Assembly (NCBI GenBank): GCA_002839355.1
Contig: PGXW01000024.1
Span: forward strand, 1-40,742
Length of the DNA stretch: 40,742 bases
Direction: 5' to 3'
Source: Spirochaetae bacterium HGW-Spirochaetae-2
GTDB taxonomy: Bacteria; Spirochaetota; Spirochaetia; Sphaerochaetales; Sphaerochaetaceae
The stretch's first letter is position 1. Each line of letters begins with the position of its first letter. Below are positions 15,025 through 23,828 of this stretch, one piece after another. Position numbers and translations under genes: made by a program. The notes beneath the pieces were generated by a model. It had not been told where the DNA came from and did not search any database. It saw only the letters and a list, made by a program, of their open reading frames with translations.

Positions 15025-16509
15025 TCAAGTGAGTGCTTTTCTTACTGCGTTTTTCCAGCCGCCATACAAGGTTTCACGCCATTGATCTTGTCTCGTTGGC
15101 TGGAAGCACTCGCCTTCGATGCGCATGGTTGCGATGTCTTCGATGTTCCACAGGTGCAAGGCCAAGCCACACAGGTACATGGCTCCCGCGGCGGAAAGTT
15201 CCTCGATCTCGTTCTTCATCACCGGAACGTTGAGGATGTCGGATTGGAACTGCATCAGAAATTGATCGCGCGTGGGCCCGCCATCGACACGCAACTCTTG
15301 CAGTGGGATGCCCGACTCGGCTTCCATGGCATACACGACATCTGCGATCTGGTAGGCGATCGATTCCTCGGCGGCCCGGACGATATGGGCTTTCTTCACT
15401 CCCCTGGACATGTTTGAGATGCACGCACGTGCCGTACTGTCCCAGTGGGGAGCACCCAGGCCGACAAAAGCCGGAACGAGGTACACACCCAAGGTGTCGG
15501 GGACGGTTGCGGCGAGGATTCCCGCTTCCCGGGAGGAGGAGATCAGTTCGAGATCATCGACCAACCACTTGATGGTGGCACCGGTACAGTTGATGTTGCC
15601 TTCCAATACATAGGTGATTGTACCGTCGATCGCATACCCTATCGATGAGACAACCGAGTACACACCCTCTATAGGAGAGGAACCGACATGCATCATCACC
15701 GAAGAACCGGTGCCATAGGTGGCTTTCGCCATGCCCTTGCTGGTACAGCATTGTGCGAAGAAGGCGGCATGCGAATCGCCAAGCACTCCGGCGATCGGGA
15801 TATCCACACCGAACAGGGAGGGGTCGACCGATCCGAACAGGGCATTGGAATCGAGTACCTCGGGCATCATGGAACGATCGAGTCCGAACAATTCGAGCAG
15901 TTCATCGTCCCATTGCAGGGTATGGATATTGAACAGTTGCGTCCTGCTTGCGTTGGTGTAGTCGGTGGCATGCACACGACCTGCACTTAGCTTCCATACC
16001 AGATAGGTATCTATGGTACCGAACAACAATCGCCGGTGTGCGAGCAGTTGCTTGGCAACGGGTACATGCTGCAGTATCCACGCGGCTTTCGCCGCCGAGA
16101 AATAGGGAGAGAGACGCAAGCCGGTCTTACGTCGAACCATCTCCGCCGAGCCCTGGGCGGCAAGTGCTGCGGTCAATTCCTCGGCCCGCTGGCACTGCCA
16201 CACAATAGCATTCATCACAGGGGTGCCTGTTAGCTTGTCCCAGAGAACCACCGTCTCGCGCTGGTTGGAAATCGATAGGCCAAGCAGATCGTTGGGCGCT
16301 ATGCGAGCTTGTTCCATGACTTTGAGGGTTGCCGACAACAGACCGGTGAATATCTCCTCGGGGTCGTGTTCGACCCATCCGGACTGCGGATAGTGTTGTG
16401 TCAACGGAATGTCGGCGCGGTCAACCAATGTGCCTTCTTTGTTGAAGAGAACCGCTTTGGTCGCCGATGTACCCTGGTCCACTGCCAACAGATAGTTCGA
16501 TCCATGCAT
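15025..16509 (-). CDS. FGGY carbohydrate kinase, glycerol-kinase-like
   Basis: ATP-dependent kinase of 494 aa in the glycerol kinase branch of the FGGY family. The N-terminal phosphate loop DQGTSATKAVLF (11-22), SISNQRET, NAIVWQCQR, the YGTGSSVMM segment and VPAFVGLGAPHWD are all present. The C-terminal signature RVDGGPTRDQFLMQFQSDIL is also there. The size and motifs match GlpK. However, no glycerol facilitator or glycerol-3-phosphate dehydrogenase is nearby, and the gene ends a polyol/ketose operon, so it may phosphorylate another triose or tetritol, or salvage glycerol, dihydroxyacetone or a similar fragment from the transketolase step. GAGGGGAG lies 8 bases before the ATG. Its stop codon coincides with the compositional junction of the window. 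Confidence 0.82.
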   Translation of the reverse strand: MHGSNYLLAVDQGTSATKAVLFNKEGTLVDRADIPLTQHYPQSGWVEHDPEEIFTGLLSATLKVMEQARIAPNDLLGLSISNQRETVVLWDKLTGTPVMNAIVWQCQRAEELTAALAAQGSAEMVRRKTGLRLSPYFSAAKAAWILQHVPVAKQLLAHRRLLFGTIDTYLVWKLSAGRVHATDYTNASRTQLFNIHTLQWDDELLELFGLDRSMMPEVLDSNALFGSVDPSLFGVDIPIAGVLGDSHAAFFAQCCTSKGMAKATYGTGSSVMMHVGSSPIEGVYSVVSSIGYAIDGTITYVLEGNINCTGATIKWLVDDLELISSSREAGILAATVPDTLGVYLVPAFVGLGAPHWDSTARACISNMSRGVKKAHIVRAAEESIAYQIADVVYAMEAESGIPLQELRVDGGPTRDQFLMQFQSDILNVPVMKNEIEELSAAGAMYLCGLALHLWNIEDIATMRIEGECFQPTRQDQWRETLYGGWKNAVRKALT

Positions 16510-16533
16510 AAGCCAAACTCCCCTCTCCTGGTC

Positions 16534-17481
16534 CTAGGAATGACGTTTTCGCAAGAGTTTCATCATGCGCTGTGCGACCGAGGGACCGGTCATGCCATAA
16601 TGGTGCAACACATCGTAGGCCGACCCCTCGACAGGGATCTCATCCGCAATACCCACTATGTCCAGGGGAACAGGATAGTCCTGCCCTGTAATCTCGGCAA
16701 CAGCAGCTCCAAGGCCCCCGAAGATACTGTGTTCCTCCAAAGTCAGGATAACACCGGTCTCCTTTGCTGCCAGTAGGATCGCCTCCCGGTCGATAGGCTT
16801 GATCGTATGCATATCGAGCACCCGGACCTGAATCCCTTGCCCGGCAAGCAGCATAGCGGCGTCCACAGCGTGGGCAACCATTTCACCGGTAGTGATTATG
16901 GTACCGTCGGAACCCGGACGCACCATATTCGCTTTTCCGAACCGGAAGCTTTCGTCGGCAGTGGTGTAGATATCGGGGACTGCAGAGCGCCCCATCCGTA
17001 CATAGGCAGGTACGTCATGCTCGGCCAGCCACCTGGTAACCGCTTCGGTCTGGAACCGGTCACTTGGAGCAATAACAACCATGTTCGGAAAGGTACGCAT
17101 GACGGCGAAGTCATGGAGTGATTGGTGTGAGAAACCCAACGCTCCATAGCTGACACCACCGCTGATACCGATCACCCGCACAGGATTGCCTGAATATATG
17201 ACATCGACTTTCACCTGTTCCAGACTTCGGGTCGAGAGAAAACAAGCCGGGGCACAGACGAAGACCTTTTTGCCAAACGTAGCCATTCCCGCCGCTATAC
17301 CGACTTCGTTCTGTTCTGCAATACCGACTTCGACGAATTGATTCGGCAAAAGTTGTGCGAACTCGTCGAGGGTCACCGATCCACGCGCGTCGGAGGTAAC
17401 GACAAAAATACTGGGATCCTTCTGAGCCAGTACCGTCAATGTTCGGGTGAATGCTTTCCTGTTTGGAATGGTGTTACTCAT
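16534..17481 (-). CDS. Split transketolase, C-terminal subunit
   Basis: Pyrimidine-binding and C-terminal half of a two-subunit transketolase, 315 aa. It has the VTSDARGS start, VEVGIAEQNEVGIAAGMA (with the conserved Glu that activates thiamine diphosphate), then GALGFSHQSLHDFAVMRTFPNM and the C-terminal domain LDMHTIKPIDREAI. It overlaps the N-terminal subunit by 8 bases, and AAGGAGG lies 9 bases before the ATG. Split transketolases of this length are used in several specialised sugar pathways, for example apulose-4-phosphate transketolase and sulfo-sugar transketolases, and in pentose phosphate metabolism of some anaerobes. The donor substrate here is undetermined. Confidence 0.87.
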   Translation of the reverse strand: MSNTIPNRKAFTRTLTVLAQKDPSIFVVTSDARGSVTLDEFAQLLPNQFVEVGIAEQNEVGIAAGMATFGKKVFVCAPACFLSTRSLEQVKVDVIYSGNPVRVIGISGGVSYGALGFSHQSLHDFAVMRTFPNMVVIAPSDRFQTEAVTRWLAEHDVPAYVRMGRSAVPDIYTTADESFRFGKANMVRPGSDGTIITTGEMVAHAVDAAMLLAGQGIQVRVLDMHTIKPIDREAILLAAKETGVILTLEEHSIFGGLGAAVAEITGQDYPVPLDIVGIADEIPVEGSAYDVLHHYGMTGPSVAQRMMKLLRKRHS

Positions 17482-18316
17482 GAATCGTTACCTCCTTGAT
17501 CAATATATCCATTTCTTGCATAGCCTGGAGATATTGTTCTTCGCTGGGAACTCCATGATGCCACTTCGCCATATCCTGCATATAAGAAACCCCTTTGCCT
17601 TTCACGGTTTGTGCAATAATCATCCGGGGTTTGTGCGGTTTCGGATCGAGTGCGAACGCATGAAGCAAGGCGGCCATGTCGTGGCCATCGACGATGAGGG
17701 TATCCCAGCCGAATGCGGACCACTTCTCTTCGAGGCTCTCCAATCGCATGACACGTTCGGTTTCTCCGCTGATCTGCAGCCTGTTGCGATCGATTATGGC
17801 GGTCAAATTATCCAGATCGAAGTTGGCCGCAGCCATTGCCGCTTCCCAAACCGAACCCTCTGCCTGTTCTCCATCGCCCATGAGGCAATAGACTCGAACA
17901 TCCGAATGGTCCCTTTTCGCTGCCAATGCCATACCGACAGAGCAGGACAACCCGTGCCCAAGCGCTCCGGTATTCAATTCGACACCCGGCACTTTCACCG
18001 AGGGGTGTCCGATCAAACGCGAGCCGTAGGAGGAGAAGGACGCAAGTTCTTCTTTCGGAAAGAACCCCCTGTCGGCCAAAATGGTGTAGAGACCTTCGAC
18101 ACTGTGACCTTTACTGAGGACAAACCGGTCGCGGTCCGGCTCTTTGGGATGCTTCGGATCGATGCGCAACACATGGTAGTAGAGGACGGTCAAAATATCG
18201 ACACTCGACAACGAGCCGCCGGTATGGCCGGTTTTCGCATGATGGATCATACCAAGCAGTTCTTTACGCACCAGAGCCGATTTCAGGCGCAGGAATGCCA
18301 CGGTATCCCTGTTCAT
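17474..18316 (-). CDS. Split transketolase, N-terminal (thiamine diphosphate-binding) subunit
   Basis: Partner of the preceding subunit, 280 aa. It contains SKGHSVEGLYTIL, LNTGALGHGLSCSVGMALA and the thiamine diphosphate/metal motif GDGEQAEGSVWEAAMAAANFDLDN with the downstream Asn. HTGGSLSSVDILTVLYYHVL near residue 31 is the usual N-terminal helix pair. The ATG overlaps the stop of the upstream DUF4432-SIS gene as ATGA, so the two genes are translationally coupled. The operon position between a sugar-phosphate isomerase-like fusion and a kinase suggests transfer of a two-carbon unit from a ketose phosphate produced by this pathway. Confidence 0.87.
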   Translation of the reverse strand: MNRDTVAFLRLKSALVRKELLGMIHHAKTGHTGGSLSSVDILTVLYYHVLRIDPKHPKEPDRDRFVLSKGHSVEGLYTILADRGFFPKEELASFSSYGSRLIGHPSVKVPGVELNTGALGHGLSCSVGMALAAKRDHSDVRVYCLMGDGEQAEGSVWEAAMAAANFDLDNLTAIIDRNRLQISGETERVMRLESLEEKWSAFGWDTLIVDGHDMAALLHAFALDPKPHKPRMIIAQTVKGKGVSYMQDMAKWHHGVPSEEQYLQAMQEMDILIKEVTIHE

Positions 18317-20097
18317 CTTGTCTCTCCCTGCAGCAAGCGCTCTCCGACTGCCCCACTGGGGTGGATGATCGCAAACTGTTCCTTTGTGAATCCGGTCAGT
18401 CGCATGACAGCGATCGCAAGGGCATCGAACAGTGCGATGACGGCCAAGGTACTGGTGGTCGCGAGCATGTTGAACTCGTCAGCCTCCTTCTCGATGGCGA
18501 CGTGCAACAACAGGTCGCAGGATCGACCCAATACCGATTCGGGATGCTCGGTGATGCCGACAATCGTTGTATGCTTAGTTTGCAACGAGGGGATGAGTTG
18601 GACAATCTCCCTGGTACCGCCTCCCTTTGAGATGAGAAATACGATATCACCATCTTGCACCGAACCCAACGCCCCATGGACGGCATCAGCCGGATTCAGG
18701 AATATCGTGGGAATCTCCACACAAGAGAGGCTGTGGGCCAATTTCCGGGCCGCTACACCCGATGTTCCGACACCACATACCGCCACACGTCCATTATGAT
18801 GTGCAAGCAAGCGGACACATGATGCGAAGGCCTTGCGGTCCATATGCGAATCGAGACGTTGTATCTCATGAACGGCAGTCTTCCACACATGGGATGCGAT
18901 AGCCGAGATCTCGGTATCACCAAATTCCGGGTTTTGAGCGACAAGGATTTCGTCCTTGACGGCCTTCACGCGGGTGGGATGCAGTGGGGTTATGGCAATG
19001 GTCAAACGCCGGGAGGCTCCCGGTGCGAGGACTGCTTGGACGACCTGGGAATCGGCACCGTCGCCATGGTCAAGGTCGCTTGCGCCGATTTCAGGCCCTA
19101 CCCCATCCCATGACTTGGGGATGAGCGCCGTGCCGGGGTTTTGCGGCCACAGGAATTCCTTACCGTTGGCACCCCCGCAGGAGTTCCACACCATCGTATA
19201 GGGAGCATGGGGAAAGATGATACCGATACCCGACCCATCGGGATACTCCAACAGCCCTTGGACGAGACCATCGGTCGCATCGAGGTGCGAATGGATATAC
19301 CCGCGCTCCTCGCGGACGGCCACATTCCAGGGCAAACGCCACACCATGTGGTCTTTCGGAACCACACTTCCGAAGCGCTCGCGCACCGTGCGCGAGGGAA
19401 GATGGAAACGGCACCCCGGTCGTGGCCGCAACTGCACATGGTAGCCCCAATCGGGGAAGGCCCCCGCTTCGGAAACATTGGTGATGGTATCGTCGACAAC
19501 CAAGGTTCCGGTGGCGGCATGCAACAATATGCGTTTCTCCACCTTCCACTTCGGCTGCTGCGTCCCTTTCGGCAAAACTGCGATATCATGGTGCACCATA
19601 ACGATTGCACAGATTTCCAGCGTATCATCGGTCTGGAGCCCCACAACCACATCGGTCGCGGGAATATTGGAGACATTTCCGTGCAACGGATGCAGGCGAT
19701 TGTCGGCATCACGATAGTGCATGCCCCAGTTGTCCAGACCAAGCATCTCCACGCCACCGAAGAATTGGGCAATCCAGGAGGTTCCGGGAGTCTCCTTGCC
19801 GTTGACGAGCAAAGCGTTGGACAAGTCGATTGTATCGGGAGATTGGATGCTGTCCAGCGGGGGATCCCAGAACAGGGGAATACCGTCGACCGAACAGGAG
19901 AGAACCGAGAGTCCCTTGGTGGGCAGCAACTCCAGGACAAACTGCTTCCAGCGGATGCGCAGACGTCGCACGGAGGCATGGTCATAGCCATGATGGTACA
20001 ATTCGACTTGTCCGCCACCGATAGTGTGGTGAAAAGCTTCGGACGGATAGTTGTTCCAGTCGGGAATTCGGATACGTGCGGTGTCGCAGCTCTCCAT
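18313..20097 (-). CDS. Fusion protein: DUF4432 aldose-epimerase-like domain plus KdsD-like SIS sugar-phosphate isomerase domain
   Basis: A 594-aa protein made of two parts. Residues about 10-385 look like the DUF4432 group of aldose 1-epimerase-like beta-sandwich proteins (GLSVLSCSVDG, FFGGVEMLGLDNWG, HGNVSNIPA, FPDWGYHVQL). Residues about 395-594 are a SIS domain close to arabinose-5-phosphate isomerases of the KdsD/GutQ type: VCGVGTSGVAARKLAHSL, the aspartate/alanine stretch NPADAVHGALG, LISKGGGTREIV, VEKEADEFNMLATTSTLA and the terminal FAIIHPSGAVGERLL. CBS domains found in KdsD are absent. The plausible job is coupling ring-opening or epimerisation of a sugar to aldose-ketose isomerisation. 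AGGAG lies 8 bases before the ATG; the gene overlaps the transketolase gene by 4 bases. Confidence 0.8.
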   Translation of the reverse strand: MESCDTARIRIPDWNNYPSEAFHHTIGGGQVELYHHGYDHASVRRLRIRWKQFVLELLPTKGLSVLSCSVDGIPLFWDPPLDSIQSPDTIDLSNALLVNGKETPGTSWIAQFFGGVEMLGLDNWGMHYRDADNRLHPLHGNVSNIPATDVVVGLQTDDTLEICAIVMVHHDIAVLPKGTQQPKWKVEKRILLHAATGTLVVDDTITNVSEAGAFPDWGYHVQLRPRPGCRFHLPSRTVRERFGSVVPKDHMVWRLPWNVAVREERGYIHSHLDATDGLVQGLLEYPDGSGIGIIFPHAPYTMVWNSCGGANGKEFLWPQNPGTALIPKSWDGVGPEIGASDLDHGDGADSQVVQAVLAPGASRRLTIAITPLHPTRVKAVKDEILVAQNPEFGDTEISAIASHVWKTAVHEIQRLDSHMDRKAFASCVRLLAHHNGRVAVCGVGTSGVAARKLAHSLSCVEIPTIFLNPADAVHGALGSVQDGDIVFLISKGGGTREIVQLIPSLQTKHTTIVGITEHPESVLGRSCDLLLHVAIEKEADEFNMLATTSTLAVIALFDALAIAVMRLTGFTKEQFAIIHPSGAVGERLLQGETR

Positions 20098-20124
20098 ATC
20101 GGGGCTCCTCTCTCTGCTGCAGAC

Positions 20125-21000
20125 CTAGATCTTGTTGATCGCTATGGTCTCGTTGGAAATCTTGAGCGTATCGGCATAGGCGCTTCCCGCATGCAACAGG
20201 AAATTGATGTAGAGACTTTCGATGATGCACAGTGCGGTGATACGCTTGGACATGATCTCGCCGGTGATATTCTTGGAGAACACCGCCGTCTGCAGGATAA
20301 TGTCGCTCTTCTTGCTCAACGGGCTGACGGGGAAATTTGTGATGAGGATCACTGTAGCACCCCGGTCCTTGGCGACTTTGACAACATCGTGGATCTGACG
20401 GCTCCGTCCGGAATGGCTGATCGCGACAACCACGTCGTTCGGTTGCAGTTGTGTCGCGTAGATCAGTTGGGTGTCGGGGTCGGTCGCGTGCAGCGACGAT
20501 ACACCGATACGCAGGAACCGCAAATGGGCTTCCATGGCAACCGCCCCGGCATCACCCAAACCACAAAACAGGATCCGTTTTGCCGCCACCAGGCGCGTCA
20601 AAGCCCGGGTATAATCATCGGGATCGAGCATGTTGAGCGTGTCGATGAGTCCTTGGGCCGATGATTCGAAGACCTTGCGCATGACATCCAACGGTTGGTC
20701 GTTGTCCAGGATGTTGCCGTACTCATGGATTTCCGACGAGTTCCCGAAGGCGGCGAAATCGCGCTTCAATTCGGGAAACCCTTCGTATCCGAGCTTTTTG
20801 GAGAGACGGACGACGGTCGCTTCGCTGCACCCCGCCTCCGATGCGAATTCCTGGATACTGAGCCTGTCCACACCCGTGGCATGCTCGAGCAGGAAATCGG
20901 CGGCTTTCTTCTCGGCTTTCTTCAATGTATTGTAGACCGCTTGCATCTGGAGCGCACATGCATGCGGCATATGTTCGATTTGTAGTTCCATACTGGTCAT
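20125..21000 (-). CDS. RpiR-family transcriptional regulator (HTH plus SIS domain)
   Basis: About 291 aa. The N-terminal RpiR helix-turn-helix (residues 20-95) contains LSIQEFASEAGCSEATVVRLSKKLGYEGFPELKRDFA. The C-terminal SIS domain (about 125-270), with LFCGLGDAGAVAMEAHLRFLRIG and AISHSGRSRQIHDVV, binds a phosphosugar effector. The ATG at 21000 overlaps the stop of the upstream kinase (ATGA). A second ATG at 20991 is better spaced from GGAGGAGGT and is an alternative start. The much longer frame to 21255 is the reverse side of the kinase. Being inside the operon, it probably controls that operon, sensing a ketose or aldose phosphate from the pathway. Confidence 0.87.
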   Translation of the reverse strand: MTSMELQIEHMPHACALQMQAVYNTLKKAEKKAADFLLEHATGVDRLSIQEFASEAGCSEATVVRLSKKLGYEGFPELKRDFAAFGNSSEIHEYGNILDNDQPLDVMRKVFESSAQGLIDTLNMLDPDDYTRALTRLVAAKRILFCGLGDAGAVAMEAHLRFLRIGVSSLHATDPDTQLIYATQLQPNDVVVAISHSGRSRQIHDVVKVAKDRGATVILITNFPVSPLSKKSDIILQTAVFSKNITGEIMSKRITALCIIESLYINFLLHAGSAYADTLKISNETIAINKI

Positions 21001-22499
21001 ACCTCCTCCCTGAGTCGTTTGAGCGCCGGATATATCCCCCGATACTCTTCGAGCAAACCTGTGTATTTCGAAGCCATGTTCGCATCGGGTTGATACTCTT
21101 TCTTGAACCCGACCATGCGGTCGGCTCCCTCGCGTACGCTCGACCACAATCCTATCGCACTTCCTGCCAATATGGCTGCACCCAGGGCGGCCGATTCGGG
21201 ACAAACCGGTACCCGTACCGGTCGATTGAGGATATTCGCCTTGATCTGCAGCCAATCGGCGGATTTGGAACCACCGCCGACAGCCGATATGGACCGGATA
21301 TCGATTCCCGATGCGCCGAAAGCCTCGAGATTGAGGGCAAGCTCATACGTTTGCGATTCGAGCAGCGCCCGGTACAAATCGGGGATTCCGGTCGACAATG
21401 TCAACCCGACGATCGCTCCGGTGGCGTCCATGTCGCACCACGGGGTTCCGCTTCCGTTGAAGTGGGGAACGATAAAGAGTTTCTGGGGATTCGGCGACAT
21501 GCTCTGGTCGAGATAGTGGTATATGTCCATACCCCGCCGCTGGGCTTCCTCGATCTCCTTGTGGCAGAAAGTCTCCTTGAACCAGCGCAACAGGATACCC
21601 CCGATGTGGTTCAGGCTGAAGGTGAAGTAGGCTCCCGGCAACACATGGCGGTAGCAGGGAAAGAAGCTTTCGTACATGCCGTCGTTGGTGGTCGCCCGCT
21701 CGAGACAGGTGGAGAAGACCTCAGCGGTGCCGGTGGATACAACCGCTTGGCCTGGCGATAGCACTCCTGCCCCCAGGGCTGCGCAACATTGGTCGTGACC
21801 GCCGGTTGAGATCATGGTCGTCCCACTTAGGCCGGCTTCCCTGGCAATGTCGGACGAGAGGTGCCCGATAACGGTCCCCGATGGACGGATCTGGCCAAGC
21901 CGATCCCGGGTGATGCCTCCAAATGCGAGCAATTCGTCGTCCCATTCGGTGCTTTCGAGAGTGCAAGCCATGGTTCGGCTGGCCATGGAGGTGTCGATGA
22001 CCCGCTCCCCGCCCAGTTTCATGGCTATGAAGTCGGCATAGGTGGCAAACGCCGCCGCCGTCTCGAATACCTGCGGATTCAATTCCTTGTAATACAGAAT
22101 CTTGGTAATGCTGTTCAGGGCGTGGGGCCGCATGCCGGTGCGCTCGAAGAGTTGCCGGTCGCCGAAGGTGTTCGCGAACGCTCTGGCCGCATTGGCGGAG
22201 CGGTAGTCCATGCCCAACAGGGCGGGACCCAGCGCATTTCCTGCCCGGTCGACAGGAATTACGGCATCACCTTGTACCGATACGCCGATTGCCTCCACGG
22301 TCTTGAGTCCGCAGGAGGCGATGGCACGGACCAGTACCGTACGTGCACTTCGCCAGACTCCCTCGGCATCCTGTTCGGCCATGCCTCCGGGACCGCTGAT
22401 CACGGCATATTCTTCGAAAGCTGTCGAGAGAACGGTTCCGCAATCGTCGAAGACGACCGCCTTGGCTCCCGTCGTACCAATATCCAGTCCAACAAGCAT
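20997..22499 (-). CDS. FGGY carbohydrate kinase, xylulokinase-like (module A)
   Basis: ATP-dependent sugar or polyol kinase of 500 aa. It has the phosphate loop LDIGTTGAKAVVFD (4-17), GVSVQGDAVIPVD, the STGGHDQCCAALGAG stretch that contains the catalytic Asp, the adenosine motif VSTGTAEVF, and the C-terminal VGGGSKSADWLQIKANILNRPV. Most similar in layout to xylulose and related kinases, but family members also phosphorylate erythritol, apulose and L-ribulose, so the substrate is open. It sits 12 bases after the DRL-type gene and overlaps the RpiR gene, forming the kinase-DRL-MDR trio that recurs at 28.1-32.0 kb. Confidence 0.85.
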   Translation of the reverse strand: MLVGLDIGTTGAKAVVFDDCGTVLSTAFEEYAVISGPGGMAEQDAEGVWRSARTVLVRAIASCGLKTVEAIGVSVQGDAVIPVDRAGNALGPALLGMDYRSANAARAFANTFGDRQLFERTGMRPHALNSITKILYYKELNPQVFETAAAFATYADFIAMKLGGERVIDTSMASRTMACTLESTEWDDELLAFGGITRDRLGQIRPSGTVIGHLSSDIAREAGLSGTTMISTGGHDQCCAALGAGVLSPGQAVVSTGTAEVFSTCLERATTNDGMYESFFPCYRHVLPGAYFTFSLNHIGGILLRWFKETFCHKEIEEAQRRGMDIYHYLDQSMSPNPQKLFIVPHFNGSGTPWCDMDATGAIVGLTLSTGIPDLYRALLESQTYELALNLEAFGASGIDIRSISAVGGGSKSADWLQIKANILNRPVRVPVCPESAALGAAILAGSAIGLWSSVREGADRMVGFKKEYQPDANMASKYTGLLEEYRGIYPALKRLREEV

Positions 22500-22511
22500 G
22501 CGGTATCCCCC

Positions 22512-23798
22512 CTATCCCAGCCGAACGTCTTGGATGTTCCGCAAGTACACGTGCATCCCCTCCGGTACGGCTTCGATCATATCATAGGTTATCGGGGTAT
22601 CCCGAGAAATATCCTTGCTCACCACACACCCCTTGGCCAATCCGAGGGGCAGCAGCTTCTCCGCTTTGGCCACGCTGTACTGTTCGATGCTGCCGCGGTA
22701 GCAATAGCCGCCGATTCCGTCCAATTGTTCGCCCGCCTGCAAGTCGCGCTTGGCGATAGTGATGCACTCGCTGGTCAGCCGGGCCTTGGGGTGGCCGGTG
22801 CTCTCACCATACAGCACACATTGCGCCACGGTAAGGGGAACCTCTATGGAGCAGAGGTGGTACGGCCGGTAGAGGGTGTAATACGGTCCCTCCCCCATAT
22901 CCCGTTGCACCATGCCGTCCTGGATCCGCTTGTTGTCGGTAGTCACGACCAAAAACACTCCCGGGTGTACGCCGATGGCAAAATCGACGATTCCCTTGCG
23001 GTCCAATATCCCGCCATCCTCCTTGGGGATGAACACATGCTTTAGCTCGTCCACGGTCGCATGGGCGGCATGCATGCCACGGATATCGCACACCAGGCCT
23101 GTCGCGTTGCTTACCGCCGCCATCTCCACCGCGGTTTTCGAGCCGTCTACAAACTCGCAGAGCATCGCCGGATTCATCTTCCGCTGCAAGGCCTTCTCCC
23201 GTTCGGTGTCGGGATTCGAGTAGATATTCAACGGGTTGTTCTTTCCTTTCCCCGCCGTGACCACTTCGAAGCCCAGGGCTGTGGCGAACCGGTATAACTC
23301 GATGATCGCGGCAGGCTCGTCACCGGCGGCCAGACTGTAGACCACACCGGCATCTTCTGCGAACTGTCGGAGAATAGGACCGATCGTGACATCGCACTCC
23401 ACGTTCATCATGACCACATGCTTCTTGTAGTGGAATGCGTCCATGGCGATCGTGGCGCCCATTTCGGTCGAACCGGTCGCATCGACGACCGCATCGACAA
23501 ACCGGCTGCGGGTCGCCAGACGGTAATCGCTTGTCGCTATCGATTTGCCAGCCATATGTGCCTCGTCGGCTTCCTTGAGTGTGGTACAGACTTGCACAAC
23601 GTTGGTATGCTTGCTGTGTCCGTAGCCGGCCACCGCCTTGTCGGAAGTGATATCGACAACCACACTCACCTGCATTCCGCGCATCTCACCGATTTGGGTG
23701 ATGATTTCGGTGCCCATCTGGCCCGCGCCTATCACAGCGACCCTGATCGGATTTCCCGCCTGTTCCCGTTCCACGAGTTTCTGGTCATATTCATGCAT
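22512..23798 (-). CDS. DRL-family oxidoreductase (homoserine-dehydrogenase-like Rossmann plus SAF domain), module A
   Basis: A 428-aa protein with an N-terminal NAD(P)-binding domain (VAVIGAGQMGTEI, GxGxxG at 24-29). A central catalytic region follows, including [57 protein letters not shown] and YYTLYRPYHLC. The C-terminal SAF domain (about 335-428) includes LDGIGGYCYRG and LPLGLAKGCVVSKDI. This is the architecture of DRL, the Brucella DXP-reductoisomerase-like enzyme. DRL rearranges and reduces 1-deoxy-xylulose 5-phosphate to 2-C-methylerythritol 4-phosphate. Members in catabolic operons are uncharacterised to my knowledge. AGAGG precedes the ATG. It lies between the MDR and the kinase genes, so it likely acts on a phosphorylated polyol or ketose. 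Confidence 0.8.
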   Translation of the reverse strand: MHEYDQKLVEREQAGNPIRVAVIGAGQMGTEIITQIGEMRGMQVSVVVDITSDKAVAGYGHSKHTNVVQVCTTLKEADEAHMAGKSIATSDYRLATRSRFVDAVVDATGSTEMGATIAMDAFHYKKHVVMMNVECDVTIGPILRQFAEDAGVVYSLAAGDEPAAIIELYRFATALGFEVVTAGKGKNNPLNIYSNPDTEREKALQRKMNPAMLCEFVDGSKTAVEMAAVSNATGLVCDIRGMHAAHATVDELKHVFIPKEDGGILDRKGIVDFAIGVHPGVFLVVTTDNKRIQDGMVQRDMGEGPYYTLYRPYHLCSIEVPLTVAQCVLYGESTGHPKARLTSECITIAKRDLQAGEQLDGIGGYCYRGSIEQYSVAKAEKLLPLGLAKGCVVSKDISRDTPITYDMIEAVPEGMHVYLRNIQDVRLG

Positions 23799-23828
23799 TT
23801 CGTTTTCCTCTTGCTTTCCTTGGTGTAC

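Noticed and set aside
17447-18799. 450-aa plus-strand open frame opposite the transketolase subunits
   Set aside because: Antisense to conserved thiamine-diphosphate enzyme genes; no motif of its own.
19141-20664. 507-aa plus-strand open frame across the DUF4432-SIS and RpiR genes
   Set aside because: It is the reverse side of two well-supported genes in G+C-rich DNA; the translation has low-complexity His/Gly/Asp content and no recognisable domain.
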